Counted from the stretch's first letter, positions 38,057 through 47,068 are shown. The stretch is DNA of 53,453 nt from Streptomyces sp. S3(2020) (GCF_013044505.1 NZ_JABERD010000052.1:1-53453), one strand, 5' to 3'. Notes: a model not told the origin generated them from the letters alone. Program-made: numbers and translations.

Positions 38057-39433
38057 ATGCACTCGTCCCCCGTCGCACCACCGTCCACGACCGCCGAGCG
38101 AAACCGCCAGCTGCGCCTGGTCGCCGCCTCCGGGCTGCTCGGCACCGCCGTGGAGTTCTACGACTTCCTCGTCTACGGCACGGTCGCCGCGCTCGTCTTC
38201 GGCGAACTGTTCTTCCCCGGCGCCGATCCCGCCGTCGGCACGATCGCCGCGTTCGGCACCTTCGCCGCCGGCTATGTCGCCCGCCCGCTCGGCGGCATCC
38301 TCTTCGGGCACTTCGGCGACCGGCTCGGCCGCAAGTCGATGCTGCTGCTCACCATGGGCCTGATGGGCGGCGCCAGCTTCCTCATCGGTCTGCTGCCCAC
38401 GTACGACACGATCGGCGTGTGGGCCCCGGTCCTGCTGATCGCCCTGCGCGTCGTCCAGGGCATCGCCATCGGCGGTGAGTGGGGCGGCGCGACCCTGATG
38501 GTCGTCGAGCACGCCGGAGAGCGTCGCCGCGGCCTGTGGTCCAGCTTCACGCAGATGGGAGCCCCGCTCGGCTCCCTGCTGTCCACCGCCGTCGTCGCGT
38601 ACGTCGTCACGCTCCCCAAGGACGACTTCGCGGCCTGGGGCTGGCGGGTGCCGTTCCTGTTCAGCGTCGCGCTGCTCGGCGTCGGCCTCTTCGTCCGGCT
38701 CAAGGTGGTGGAGAGCCCGCTCTTCGCCGAGGTGAAGAAGGACCGCGCCGAGTCCCGGCTGCCGATCCTCGACGTACTGCGCAACCCGCGCCCCGTCTTG
38801 CTGGCCTGCGGGGTCGGCATCGGCGCCTTCACCGCACAGTCGCTGCTGACCAGCTACATGATCGCCTACGCCACCGGCATCGGGTACGCCCGGCCGCAGG
38901 TGCTCAACGCCCTCACCGTCTCCGCGTGCGTCGCGCTCGTCGTGCTGCCCTGCGCCTCTGCGCTCTCCGACAAGGTCGGCCGCCGCCCGGTCGTCCTCGC
39001 CGGAGCCATCGCCTCGGCCGCGCTCGCCTTCCCCGTCCTGGCGCTGGTCGACTCGGGGTCGCCCGGGCTGCTGATCCTCGCCGTCGTCTTCGGCCACGGC
39101 ATCGCCCAGTCCACGATGTACGGCCCGCTGGGCGCCCTGCTCACCGAGATGTTCGGCACCAAGGTCCGCTACACCGGCGCGTCCCTCGGCTACCAGGGCG
39201 CCACCCTCGTCGGCGCCGGCTTCTCCCCCATGATCGCCACCAGCCTGGTGGCCGGCAGCGGCAGCAGCACCCCGGTCGCCCTGCTGCTCTGCGGCGGCGC
39301 CGCCATCACCGCGGTGACCGTCTGCCTCGTCCGCGAGACCCACCGCACCACCCTCGACGACTCCACCGCCCCGGAACCCGCCGGGGACCGTCCGCCCGTG
39401 GTGAGCGTCAGTCCCGGCGGAACAGATCGTTGA
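38057..39433 (+). CDS. MFS transporter of the metabolite:H+ symporter (MHS) family
   Basis: 458 residues from ATG 38057. It has twelve helices with the MHS signatures: LLGTAVEFYDFLVYGT in helix 1, FGHFGDRLGRKSMLLLTM (motif A), GIAIGGEWGGATLMVVEHA, FTQMGAPLGSLLST and GTKVRYTGASLGYQGATLVG in the second half. Relatives (ShiA, KgtP, ProP) import shikimate, 2-oxoglutarate, proline/betaine or other small acids. It has its own promoter. It may serve the adjacent catabolic trio or be independent. The last 26 bases overlap the convergent PEP mutase family gene. Confidence 0.92.
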   Translation: MHSSPVAPPSTTAERNRQLRLVAASGLLGTAVEFYDFLVYGTVAALVFGELFFPGADPAVGTIAAFGTFAAGYVARPLGGILFGHFGDRLGRKSMLLLTMGLMGGASFLIGLLPTYDTIGVWAPVLLIALRVVQGIAIGGEWGGATLMVVEHAGERRRGLWSSFTQMGAPLGSLLSTAVVAYVVTLPKDDFAAWGWRVPFLFSVALLGVGLFVRLKVVESPLFAEVKKDRAESRLPILDVLRNPRPVLLACGVGIGAFTAQSLLTSYMIAYATGIGYARPQVLNALTVSACVALVVLPCASALSDKVGRRPVVLAGAIASAALAFPVLALVDSGSPGLLILAVVFGHGIAQSTMYGPLGALLTEMFGTKVRYTGASLGYQGATLVGAGFSPMIATSLVAGSGSSTPVALLLCGGAAITAVTVCLVRETHRTTLDDSTAPEPAGDRPPVVSVSPGGTDR

Positions 39434-40259
39434 GTTCGCCCTGAGAGAGCTGGCCGTCGGCGTAGGAGAAGGTGCCCCGCTCCGCCAACTCCCGCGCCGC
39501 GTCCAGCAGATGGCGGTACATAGCGCGGGCGATGCTGCCGCCGACGGTCACCCTGCGTACGCCGAGCTCCCGCAGGTCGTCCAGGGACAGCGCGTTCCCC
39601 GTGAGGCCCATGACCACGTTGAGCGGGCCGTCGAGTTCCCGCACCAGGGTGCCGATGGTCCCGGCGTCGGCGGCGCCCGGCACGAACGCGCAGTCCGCGC
39701 CGGCCGCCAGATAGGCGTTGGCCCGCCGTACGGCCTCGTCGAGCGAGCCGCCGACCAGGAGCACATCGGTCCGGCCGACCAGGACGAAGGGATCACCGGC
39801 GGCGTCCACGGCGGCACGGGCGGCGCGGATACGGTCCTCCGCGAGCGGCTCCTCGTACAGGGGCCGGGCGCGGTCGCCGGTGAAGTCCTCGATGTTGCCG
39901 CCCGCGGCGCCTGCCGCACGGGTCATCGAGATGGTCCGCGCCACGGTCTCGGGCGCCTCACCGAACCCGTCCTCCAGGTCCGCGCTCAGCGGCACCCTGA
40001 GTTCGTCGGCGATCTCACGGACCCGGCTGATCATGGTGTCGCGGCCGATCCGCCCGTCCGACTCCTTCTCCTCGTGGAAGTCGTGGTCCGGGCGCCCGAG
40101 CGAGAACGCGACACCCGCGCTGGTCGTGGCCACGGCGGGGAACCCGGCCGACTCCAGGACCCGGGCACTTCCCACGTCCCAGGCGTTGGGGAGCAGGAAG
40201 CACCCCTCTCGATGCAACTCGACGAAACGCTGTGCTCGTTCTCGGCTGTCGATGTTCAC
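39408..40259 (-). CDS. isocitrate lyase / PEP mutase superfamily enzyme
   Basis: 283 residues if begun at GTG 40259 (an upstream GTG at 40283 is possible; neither has a well-spaced ribosome site). The alpha/beta-barrel family pattern is clear: CFLLPNAWDVGSARVLESAG, VATTSAGVAFSLG, PLSADLEDGFGEAPE (the metal-binding acidic motif), AGGNIEDF, FVLVGRTDVLL, ADCAFVPG and GVRRVTVGGSIAR. Members cleave or form C-C or P-C bonds next to a carboxylate; this branch lacks the KKCGH signature of isocitrate lyase. Substrate unknown. It converges on the MHS symporter with a 26-base overlap and diverges from the monooxygenase pseudogene. Confidence 0.88.
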   Translation of the reverse strand: MNIDSRERAQRFVELHREGCFLLPNAWDVGSARVLESAGFPAVATTSAGVAFSLGRPDHDFHEEKESDGRIGRDTMISRVREIADELRVPLSADLEDGFGEAPETVARTISMTRAAGAAGGNIEDFTGDRARPLYEEPLAEDRIRAARAAVDAAGDPFVLVGRTDVLLVGGSLDEAVRRANAYLAAGADCAFVPGAADAGTIGTLVRELDGPLNVVMGLTGNALSLDDLRELGVRRVTVGGSIARAMYRHLLDAARELAERGTFSYADGQLSQGELNDLFRRD

Positions 40260-40369
40260 GCACCCGAACGTACGGCGTGGCACCTCCCGCGGACAACGTG
40301 TGGATCACGCTTCCGTGCGCCGCCCGCGCCCGCTTTGCGGTCGGTCGTCGGGTACGGATCATTGATCTC

Positions 40370-41950
40370 ATGACGCTTCGAGGCGACGCCGAGGTGGATG
40401 TACTGATCGTCGGAGGCGGACCGGTCGGGCTCACCGCCCGGGCACTGCTGGAGCGCTGGAGGGTGCGGACCCTGCTCGTCGAGAAGCACGGCGAGCTGTC
40501 GCCCTTTCCCCGGTCCCGCCTGGTCAACACGCGCTCGATGGAGATCTTCCGCCGGCTCGGACTCGCCGGCCGGATCGCGGCCCGGGCGTTCCCGCCCGAG
40601 TTCGGCCGGATCCGCTTCCGCGACACCCTGCACGGCGACGACTTCGCCACGGCCGCGATGGCCGGGATCAACGCGCCCGTCCCCGAGAGCCCCGAGCTCG
40701 GCGTGGTCACCTCGCAGGACCGGCTGGAACCCACCCTGCTCGCCGCGGCGGACGCGGAGACGCGGTTCGGGGACGAGCTCGTCGACCTGACCGAGGAGGC
40801 CGACTCGGTGGTGGCCTCGCTCGTCGACCACGGACGCGGCGCCCGGACCCGGGTCCGCGCCCGTTACGTCCTCGCCGCCGACGGCGCGAACTCCACCGTC
40901 CGCGAGCGGCTCGGCATCGCCACCACCGGTCCCGGGGCGCTCGCGGAGGTCACGACGGTCGTGTTCGACGCCGACCTCAAGGCCTGGTGCGCCGACCGGC
41001 CCGCCGGGTTCTAATTCACCGCGCACGGCGGCTTCCTCCCGCTGTATCCCGAAGGTGGCTGGGCCTGGACCGACCCCACCCCCGAGGACACCGAGTCCGC
41101 CGACTGGGCCGGCCTCGTCTCCCGCGCTCTCGGCGCCGACGTATGCCCGGACGTGCTGCGGGTCCAGCACTGGACGGTGCAGGCGTTCGTCGCCGACCGC
41201 TTCCGCCGGGGCCGGATCCTGCTGGCGGGCGACGCCGCGCACACGGTCCCGCCCGCCGGCGGCCTGGGCATGAACGCCGGGCTCTCCGATGTGCACAACC
41301 TGTGCTGGAAACTCGCGGGCGTCGTCCACGGGTGGGCCGGACCGGGCCTGCTGGACACCTACGAGCCGGAACGGCAGCCCGTCGCCCACCGGACGCTCCG
41401 CCAGGCGGTGACCAACACCCATCTCATGTTCCAGGCCCAGAGCCGACGCCGGGAGCAGCTCCAGAACGGTGAGGCGGCGTCCGACCGGATCGAACTGCCT
41501 TGGTCGGACGGGTACTTCGCCCAGCTCGGCCTGGTGCTCGGCGTCACCTATCGCTCCGCCGCGGTCCTGACCGGCGGTGCCGACGCGCCCGAACCACCCG
41601 ACGCGGGCACGGAGTACGTCCCCACCCCGGAGCCCGGCCACCGCATGCCGCACCTCTGGCTCACGCCGGACCACTCCACGATCGACGCCGTCGGCGAGTG
41701 GTTCACGCTGCTCACTCCGGACCCCGACCCCTGGAAGCGGTGCGTGTCTCCGCCCTGGCCGCTGCGCGTCGAGCCCCTCCCCGCCGAGCACCTCGACGCC
41801 TGCGAGCTCAGTCCCCACGGCGCCCTGCTCATCCGGCCCGACGGCCACATCGCCGCCCGCTGGCCCGACGGCCCACCCGCCGACTCCGCGCTCCGGAACG
41901 CCCTGGCCACCCTGACCGGGACGGGGTCCGACGGGAGGCCCTACGCCTGA
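40370..41950 (+). pseudogene. FAD-dependent aromatic-type monooxygenase broken by an in-frame TAA
   Basis: The frame from ATG 40370 encodes a PheA/TfdB-type flavin hydroxylase: VDVLIVGGGPVGLTARALLE (Rossmann GxGxxG), RSRLVNTRSMEIFRRLGL, then VLAADGANSTVRERLGI (the DG motif). TAA at 41012-41014 stops it after RPAGF. In the same frame, translation would resume at once with FTAHGGFLPLYPEGGWAWTD and continue through RILLAGDAAHTVPPAGGLGMNAG (the GD motif, in pieces) and a thioredoxin-like C terminus to 41950. There is no frameshift. One base change (for example TAC to TAA) explains the break. The second FAD motif lies after the stop, so the short product should be inactive. Confidence 0.85.
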
Positions 41951-43359
41951 CGGGCCGGTGCCCCCACGGCGACGGTCCCGGTCTCGCGGGCCACCGCGAC
42001 GATCCGCGCCCGCAGCAGCTCCGCGCAGCGCCGCATGTTCTTGTCGGCGACCGGTGTGTCCGGCAGCCGGCAGGCGAACTGGAGCCCCTCGGGGACCCGG
42101 GTGACCCACGCGCACACCTGGTCGCCGTACGAGACCCGGATCAGCCCGTACGCCTTCAGCTCCTGCCAGCGCCCGGCACCGGGAAGACCGCGCGAGTCGA
42201 CGTACGAGAGGATCGAGTACAGGTCCGGTGAGGTGGGCCGGAAGTCGGCGCCCAGGAGGCGCAGGACACGGGCCAGCGGCATCCGGGACAGCGCCCGGGT
42301 GTCCCGCAGGGCCGCCCGGACCAGTTCCAGCGCGGCGTCGAAGTCCACGGCCCGTTCCACCGGGATCTCGACGGGCGCGCCGCCCACGTACCAGCCGACC
42401 GAGTCGGCCCAGCGGGACTTGACCCGGGTGTGGAAGGGCACGACGGTGCGGTACACGCTCAGGCCGCTGATCTCGCGAGCGGCGAGCGCGACGGCGGCGA
42501 CGACCCCGACCAGGCTGCCGCCGTAGGGACGGCAGTACGCGTCGAAGGCCGCCGCGTCCGCGGCGTCCACGAGCATCTCCTGGACGAACTTCTGCTCGGG
42601 CAGCGGGCCTTCGGGGTCCAGGCCGAGGTCGACGGGGAAGTTCGGCAGCTTTCCGTCGCAGCGCGCGATGAACTCCCGCCAGCGGCCGACGACTTGGTGG
42701 GTGTCGTCGATCCGGTCGGCGTCCGAGCGCTCGTCGGCGCAGAAGTCGACGTAGCTGGCGACCGGTTCGGGCACGACGACGCGCCCGTCGAGGCCGGCCG
42801 CGTACAGCTCGTGGATCTCGCCGGTGATGCGGTGGATCGAGTACGCGTCCACGTTGCTGTGGTCGAACGCCATGTACACACTCGCGCCGTCGTCCCGTAC
42901 GACGGCCGTGAACAGGAAGTTGGGCCAGGTGAGCGCGTCCGCGGCGACATCGAAACGGTCCTGCAGGTAGCGGGTCAGCGTCACCGCGTCCGCGAACTCG
43001 CCGATGTCCTCGCGGTGCAGGGCGACGGCCCCGGCATCCAGGGTGAACCGCCGCATCTCGTCGCCGGCCCATCGGAACCCGCTGCGCAGCGTCTCGTGCC
43101 GCAGCATCCAGGCCTCCAACGCGCCCTGGAGGACGTCGAGTTCGACCTGTCCGGGGATGTCGAAGGCGGTACCGAGCCAGGTCGGCACGAACAGCCCGTC
43201 CTCACGCACCGTCCGTGCCGTGCGGATGTGGGACTCCTGGACGTACGCCGGTGGCCTCGTGTCGTCCGGCAAGGCCCGCGCCGCGTCCACCGACGCCGGA
43301 TGCAGGGTCCACTCCACCAGCCTTCCGGGCCGGATCTCGCACCGCTGGAGGTCGCTCAT
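41941..43359 (-). CDS. stand-alone condensation-domain protein (NRPS C domain / PapA-like acyltransferase)
   Basis: 472 residues from ATG 43359 (GGAGAG 10 bases upstream). It spans a whole two-lobed condensation fold: LRHETLRSGFRW near residue 90, the catalytic region MAFDHSNVDAYS with His167 and Asp171 (canonical HHxxxDG reads DHSNVDA here), VVGVVAAVALAAREI, VPFHTRVKSRWADSVGWYVGG (in pieces) and a late ILSYVDSRGLPG. The second histidine and the Asp are retained, the first histidine is Asp and the Gly is Ala. There is no carrier, adenylation or ketosynthase gene nearby. It may esterify or amidate a free acyl donor. It overlaps the pseudogene end by 10 bases. Confidence 0.85.
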   Translation of the reverse strand: MSDLQRCEIRPGRLVEWTLHPASVDAARALPDDTRPPAYVQESHIRTARTVREDGLFVPTWLGTAFDIPGQVELDVLQGALEAWMLRHETLRSGFRWAGDEMRRFTLDAGAVALHREDIGEFADAVTLTRYLQDRFDVAADALTWPNFLFTAVVRDDGASVYMAFDHSNVDAYSIHRITGEIHELYAAGLDGRVVVPEPVASYVDFCADERSDADRIDDTHQVVGRWREFIARCDGKLPNFPVDLGLDPEGPLPEQKFVQEMLVDAADAAAFDAYCRPYGGSLVGVVAAVALAAREISGLSVYRTVVPFHTRVKSRWADSVGWYVGGAPVEIPVERAVDFDAALELVRAALRDTRALSRMPLARVLRLLGADFRPTSPDLYSILSYVDSRGLPGAGRWQELKAYGLIRVSYGDQVCAWVTRVPEGLQFACRLPDTPVADKNMRRCAELLRARIVAVARETGTVAVGAPARQA

Positions 43360-43586
43360 GCGCACAGGGCTCTCCGATCATCGCTCACCGCGTGGAGAGA
43401 TCAACGAGCGGACGGTCCCGAAGCAACGCGACTGGAGGACGACGCTCCGGTACGCCGGCCGTTCCGGGGATGGTGTTCGCGCCGGCCCGCGGCGAGGATG
43501 CTCCCTCGCACGGCTCTTCACGCGGCACATCGCGCGGCACTTCCCGTCGTACGACACCGGCGCACCGAGGACCGGAGGGCCTCCCG

Positions 43587-44501
43587 ATGGGATCACACGC
43601 AGCACCGAACGGCCGTAGGCGCGCTCTGCTGATGTCCATGGGGCTGGTGCTCCTGGCCGCCGTCCTCGGCATCCCGCGTGCCGACGGAGCGGCGGGGGCC
43701 GACGGAGCGCCCGACGCCTGCCGGAGCACCGGGACCGCGCTGCCCCGCGGCGACTGCGGGCCGTTCTGGCAGGTTCTCGCCGAGGACTTCAACGGTGACC
43801 GGGTGCCGCTGGGCTCGTTCGGCGACTGCGACCACCACGTCGACACCTCCGCCGCGTACTGCGGAGGCCTGCGCGGTACGTACCGCGACAACTGGTGGGC
43901 CTATCCGACCGGTTGGCGTGACACGGCCAATGACCGGGGCCGGCAGGTGGTGGGTGTCTACCACCCGGAGGACACCGTGAGCGTGGGACCCGCGGAGAAC
44001 GGCGACGGACGGATGTTCATCCGTATGTGGCGCCCCTCCGACGGCGGTCCCGTGCACGCTGCGGCGGTGGTACCTCGTGCCGTCATGCAGATGAAGTACG
44101 GCAAGTACAGCGCCCGTATCAAGGTGACCGAGCTGGCGCCGGGCTACAAGTCGGCCTGGCTGCACTACGGCGGGGGCTGCGAGATGGACCACCCCGAGGG
44201 CGAGTGGACCGGCGATCTCACCGCCTTCCACCACCCGTGCGGTGGGGGCGAACAGGGCTACTTCCCGGGCAGCGACGACTGGACGCAGTGGCACACGGTC
44301 TCCACCGAGTGGACGCCCGGCCATGTGCGGTTCTTCGTGGACGGCCGGCAGGTGGGGCACGACACCCGCGAGGTGCCGGCCGAGCCCCTGTCCTGGGTGC
44401 TCCAGAACGAGAGCGCCCTTCAGGGCCCCGGCGCGGCTCCGGGCAGCAGCGCCCAACTCGACATCACCTGGGTCGCCACGTACGCCTACGACTGGAAGTG
44501 A
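43587..44501 (+). CDS. secreted GH16-like glycoside hydrolase
   Basis: 304 residues from ATG 43587 (GGAGGG upstream). A long signal peptide (RRRALLMSMGLVLLAAVLG) ends near PRADG-AAG. The mature protein is a beta-jelly-roll. The catalytic triad of clan GH-B, ExDxxE, is present as Glu199-Met-Asp201-His-Pro-Glu204. It is supported by YGKYSARIKV, GYKSAWLHY, DWTQWHTVSTEWTPGHVRFFVDG and the final SAQLDITWVATY. Several cysteines near the N terminus (CRSTG, GDCGPF, FGDCDHH, AYCGG) probably form disulfides. Likely a secreted beta-glucan or related polysaccharide endohydrolase. Nothing is evident in 43360-43586. Confidence 0.85.
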   Translation: MGSHAAPNGRRRALLMSMGLVLLAAVLGIPRADGAAGADGAPDACRSTGTALPRGDCGPFWQVLAEDFNGDRVPLGSFGDCDHHVDTSAAYCGGLRGTYRDNWWAYPTGWRDTANDRGRQVVGVYHPEDTVSVGPAENGDGRMFIRMWRPSDGGPVHAAAVVPRAVMQMKYGKYSARIKVTELAPGYKSAWLHYGGGCEMDHPEGEWTGDLTAFHHPCGGGEQGYFPGSDDWTQWHTVSTEWTPGHVRFFVDGRQVGHDTREVPAEPLSWVLQNESALQGPGAAPGSSAQLDITWVATYAYDWK

Positions 44502-44511
44502 TCCGCCCGCA

Positions 44512-45396
44512 TCAGGCCTTCTCGTCGAAGCTGGCGAAGTACGCGGCGGCCATGTCCTCGTCGCCGTGGCCCTGCGCGGCGGCACGTTCCAGGCGTTCCG
44601 CGCTCGCGGCGGCCACGTCGAGCCGGACGCCGCCCCGCTCGCCGGCCTCGACGATCAGCCGGGCGTCCTTGGCGGCGGTCGACACGGCGAACTGGGCCGG
44701 GGACAGCTTCCCGTCGAGGATCAGCGCGGACTTGGCGCGCAGATAGCCCATGTCCAGCGGGCCGCCCGCGATGGCGTCGAAGAAGTCCTGCGGGTCGACG
44801 TCGAGCGCCTTCGCCAGGGCCAGAACCTCGCCGACCGCGTTGGTGGTCGCGATGACCCAGCTGTTGGCGACCAGCTTCAGCCGGGTGGCGCTGCCTTCGG
44901 CGCCGTCCTCGCCGGTCCACACGGTGCGGGCGCCGACGGCGTCGAGGACGGGCGTCACCTTGTGCCGTCCGTCCACCGGCCCCGCGGCGAGGACGAGGAG
45001 CTGTCCGGCCTCGGCGGGGCCGCGGGTGCCGAGCACGGGGGCGTCGTAGAAGACGAGGTCCTGCTCGCGAGCGAAGGCGGCCAGGGCGGCGACGCCCTCG
45101 ACACCGGCGGTGGTGGACTGCACCCAGGTGGTCCCGGAGCGCAGCGCTGCGGTGGCCTGCCGCATGACGTCGAGGGCGGCGGGGCCGTCGTGCAGCATGG
45201 TCAGGACGGTGTCCGCGCCCTCGACGGCCTCGGCGGGGGTGCCGGCGACGGCGATGCCGTCGGCGGCGAGGGGTTCGGCCTTGGCGCGGCTGCGGTTCCA
45301 GGCGCGGACGGTGTGTCCGGCGCGGGCGAGGTTGCGGGCCATCGCAGCGCCCATGATCCCGGTGCCGAGGACACTCACGGTGAGCTTGTCGGTCAT
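44512..45396 (-). CDS. NAD(P)-dependent beta-hydroxyacid dehydrogenase
   Basis: 294 residues of the 3-hydroxyisobutyrate dehydrogenase / 6-phosphogluconate dehydrogenase-like family. The Rossmann motif is VSVLGTGIMGAAMARNLARAG, with NRSRAKAEPL choosing NADP. The substrate loop is VQSTTAGVEG (normally DxSTxxP), DAPVLGTRGPAEAGQL follows, and the catalytic lysine is in LKLVANSWV. It ends with DEDMAAAYFASF. AAGGGAAG lies upstream of the ATG. Members reduce semialdehydes or imines. It converges with the GH16 gene and lies downstream of the SRPBCC gene on the same strand. Confidence 0.92.
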   Translation of the reverse strand: MTDKLTVSVLGTGIMGAAMARNLARAGHTVRAWNRSRAKAEPLAADGIAVAGTPAEAVEGADTVLTMLHDGPAALDVMRQATAALRSGTTWVQSTTAGVEGVAALAAFAREQDLVFYDAPVLGTRGPAEAGQLLVLAAGPVDGRHKVTPVLDAVGARTVWTGEDGAEGSATRLKLVANSWVIATTNAVGEVLALAKALDVDPQDFFDAIAGGPLDMGYLRAKSALILDGKLSPAQFAVSTAAKDARLIVEAGERGGVRLDVAAASAERLERAAAQGHGDEDMAAAYFASFDEKA

Positions 45397-45452
45397 GACG
45401 TCAACTTCCCTTGGGGGTGGGGCCCGGGTGCGTCCGGAGGCCGGGGCGCACC

Positions 45453-45506
45453 CGGAGTGCGGAGGTTACTCGGAGTGCGGGGGCTATTCGGAGTGCGGGG
45501 GTTATT
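45453..45506. repeat. three tandem 18-base repeats covering the SRPBCC stop codon
   Basis: Units start at 45453, 45471 and 45489, each CGGAGTGCGG(A/G)GG(T/C)TA(C/T)T, followed by a partial fourth copy. On the minus strand every unit contains Ser-Glu-stop (TCC GA(A/G) TA(A/G)). The gene's end has been copied in frame so that three successive stop codons occur 18 bases apart. Confidence 0.9.
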
Positions 45507-46017
45507 CGGAGGCGGCGCCGACGAGGCCGTCCAGCCAGGCCTGGTGACCGTTGAGCATGGGGTTGGGGCGCTCCTGCGCCAGGGCCGCGGCGGGCTGTCC
45601 GATCTGGGTCTCCTGGGTCAGGATGCGGACCCGGCCGCCGGGGAGGTCCTCCACCAGCCAGGCGTGCAGCACATCGAGCCGCTCCTCGGGCGCGCCGTCC
45701 TGCTTCGCGGTCCAGGACAGCCGGCCCGGGGTGCCCTCGGCGGGGGCCTGGAACTCGACGACGCGGGCGTCCAGGGGCGGGAAGCCGAAGGTACCGAAGC
45801 TGAAGGCGAGGTCGTCCTTGAGGCGGGGGCCGTCGCCCTGCGGGAAGGAGATGTCGGCGACGTTGTCGTAGTAGCCCTCCCACTGCGAGGTGTCGGTCAG
45901 GAAGCGCCACACCCGGGCGGCGGTGACGCCCGGGACTATCACCTCGTTGGAGACGAAGTTGTCGCCGGTGCCGGGCAGGTACTTCTCGGGCCAGTTGATC
46001 GCGTTCTGTGTGCTCAT
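45502..46017 (-). CDS. SRPBCC (START/Bet v1-like) domain protein
   Basis: 171 residues with the helix-grip fold pattern of polyketide cyclase/AHSA1-type proteins: VIVPGVTAARVWRFLTDTSQW, YYDNVADISFPQGDGPRL, LDARVVEFQAPAEGTPGRLSWTAK (in pieces) and a long C-terminal helix after HAWLVEDLPGGRVRILTQE. These proteins bind hydrophobic ligands in a cavity. It diverges from the LysR gene 97 bases away, the standard place for a LysR target, and may be induced by the same ligand that the dehydrogenase downstream handles. The stop codon lies inside the tandem repeat. Confidence 0.87.
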   Translation of the reverse strand: MSTQNAINWPEKYLPGTGDNFVSNEVIVPGVTAARVWRFLTDTSQWEGYYDNVADISFPQGDGPRLKDDLAFSFGTFGFPPLDARVVEFQAPAEGTPGRLSWTAKQDGAPEERLDVLHAWLVEDLPGGRVRILTQETQIGQPAAALAQERPNPMLNGHQAWLDGLVGAASE

Positions 46018-46073
46018 GGCTTCGACGGTAGGCTTCCCTGCGATCGATTCACCAATAGACGCACCGATCCCTC

Positions 46074-46091
46074 CCATCGGCCATCCGATGG
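46074..46091. promoter_or_regulatory. inverted repeat between the SRPBCC and LysR genes
   Basis: CCATCGG and CCGATGG are perfect complements around CCAT. The 18-base element lies 24 bases before the LysR start and 57 bases from the SRPBCC start. It is a good candidate for the LysR binding site, although it lacks an obvious T-N11-A core. Confidence 0.5.
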
Positions 46092-46114
46092 ATGCCGCCG
46101 GTAGGCTGGCAGGC

Positions 46115-47068
46115 ATGAAGAACCCGGACCTCGCCGTCGGCGCACCGGACGGCGTCGCCGGGCGGCTTCCGTCGCATGCCGATCTGAACCTGCTGCGCAC
46201 CTTCCTGGCCGTCCACCGCTCCGGCTCGTTCACCGCGGCCGCTCCTCTGCTGGGGCTCTCCCAGCCGACCGTGACCGCGCAGATCCGCACCCTGGAGCAG
46301 CAGACCGGCCGGGAGCTGTTCACCCGGCTGCCGCGCGGGGTGGAGCCCACTCCGGCGGCCCATGAGCTGGCGAGTCAGGTCGCGGCGCCGCTGGACGCGC
46401 TCGCCGCGCTCGAAGGCGGCGGCCCGCTCTCCGGCCACACCTCGCCCGTGCACCTCGCGGGGCCCTCGGAGCTGCTGTGCGTGCGGGTGCTGCCCAGCCT
46501 CGTCCCGCTCGTCGCGGACGGGGTGCGGCTGCGGGTCGCCCAGGGGCTGACCGAGCCGCTGCTGGAGGAGATGCGCTCGGGCCGGCACGACCTGGTCATC
46601 GCCACCCGCCGCCCCCGCGGCCGCGCCCTCGCCTCGGTACCGCTGGCGGACGAGGAGTACGTCCTGGTCGCCGCCCCGCACTGGGCCCGGCGGGTCGCCG
46701 GGCATCCCGAGGCCGACGACCTGTGCGCCGCGCTCCGGGACGTCCCGCTGGTCACCTACGCGGAGGACCTGCCCATCGTCCGGCGCTACTGGCGGACCGT
46801 CTTCGGCAAACCCCTCACCGCCCGCGCGGCGGTCACCGTGCCGAACCTCTACGCCGTGCTCTCGGCCGTCAACTCCGGCGCCGGCCACAGCGTGCTGCCC
46901 CGCTCCCTGTGCCAGGAACACCTGGACTCCGGCCGCCTCACCCTCCTCCACACCCCGGAGGAACCCCCGCTCAACACCCTCTTCCTCGTCCAGCGCGCGG
47001 GCGCCGACGCGAACCCGGACGTCGTACGGGTCCGCGATCTGCTGCGGGAGGCGGCGCGGGACTGGTAG
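46115..47068 (+). CDS. LysR family transcriptional regulator
   Basis: 317 residues from ATG 46115 (an earlier ATG at 46088 would add nine residues). The N-terminal winged HTH is ADLNLLRTFLAVHRSGSFTA, then LLGLSQPTVTAQIRTLEQQTG and LFTRLPRGVEPT. The effector domain begins near residue 110 (VHLAGPSELLC), with LEEMRSGRHDLVIATRRPRG and SGAGHSVLPRSLC. It diverges from the SRPBCC gene and probably regulates it and the dehydrogenase beyond it. The 3' end is followed by a 206-base gap before the large conflict-type gene. Confidence 0.93.
   Translation: MKNPDLAVGAPDGVAGRLPSHADLNLLRTFLAVHRSGSFTAAAPLLGLSQPTVTAQIRTLEQQTGRELFTRLPRGVEPTPAAHELASQVAAPLDALAALEGGGPLSGHTSPVHLAGPSELLCVRVLPSLVPLVADGVRLRVAQGLTEPLLEEMRSGRHDLVIATRRPRGRALASVPLADEEYVLVAAPHWARRVAGHPEADDLCAALRDVPLVTYAEDLPIVRRYWRTVFGKPLTARAAVTVPNLYAVLSAVNSGAGHSVLPRSLCQEHLDSGRLTLLHTPEEPPLNTLFLVQRAGADANPDVVRVRDLLREAARDW

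Noticed and set aside
41153..41950. Independent gene for the second half of the monooxygenase
   Set aside because: It is in the same frame as the first half, its start codon lies inside a conserved region with no ribosome binding site, and it lacks the FAD-binding N terminus.
40256..43072. 938-codon minus-strand open frame over the monooxygenase
   Set aside because: It crosses two genes with clear protein families (the FAD enzyme on plus, the condensation protein in another minus frame) and has low-complexity composition.
45453..45506. CRISPR-like array
   Set aside because: Units are contiguous with no spacers and only 18 bases long; this is a simple tandem duplication.
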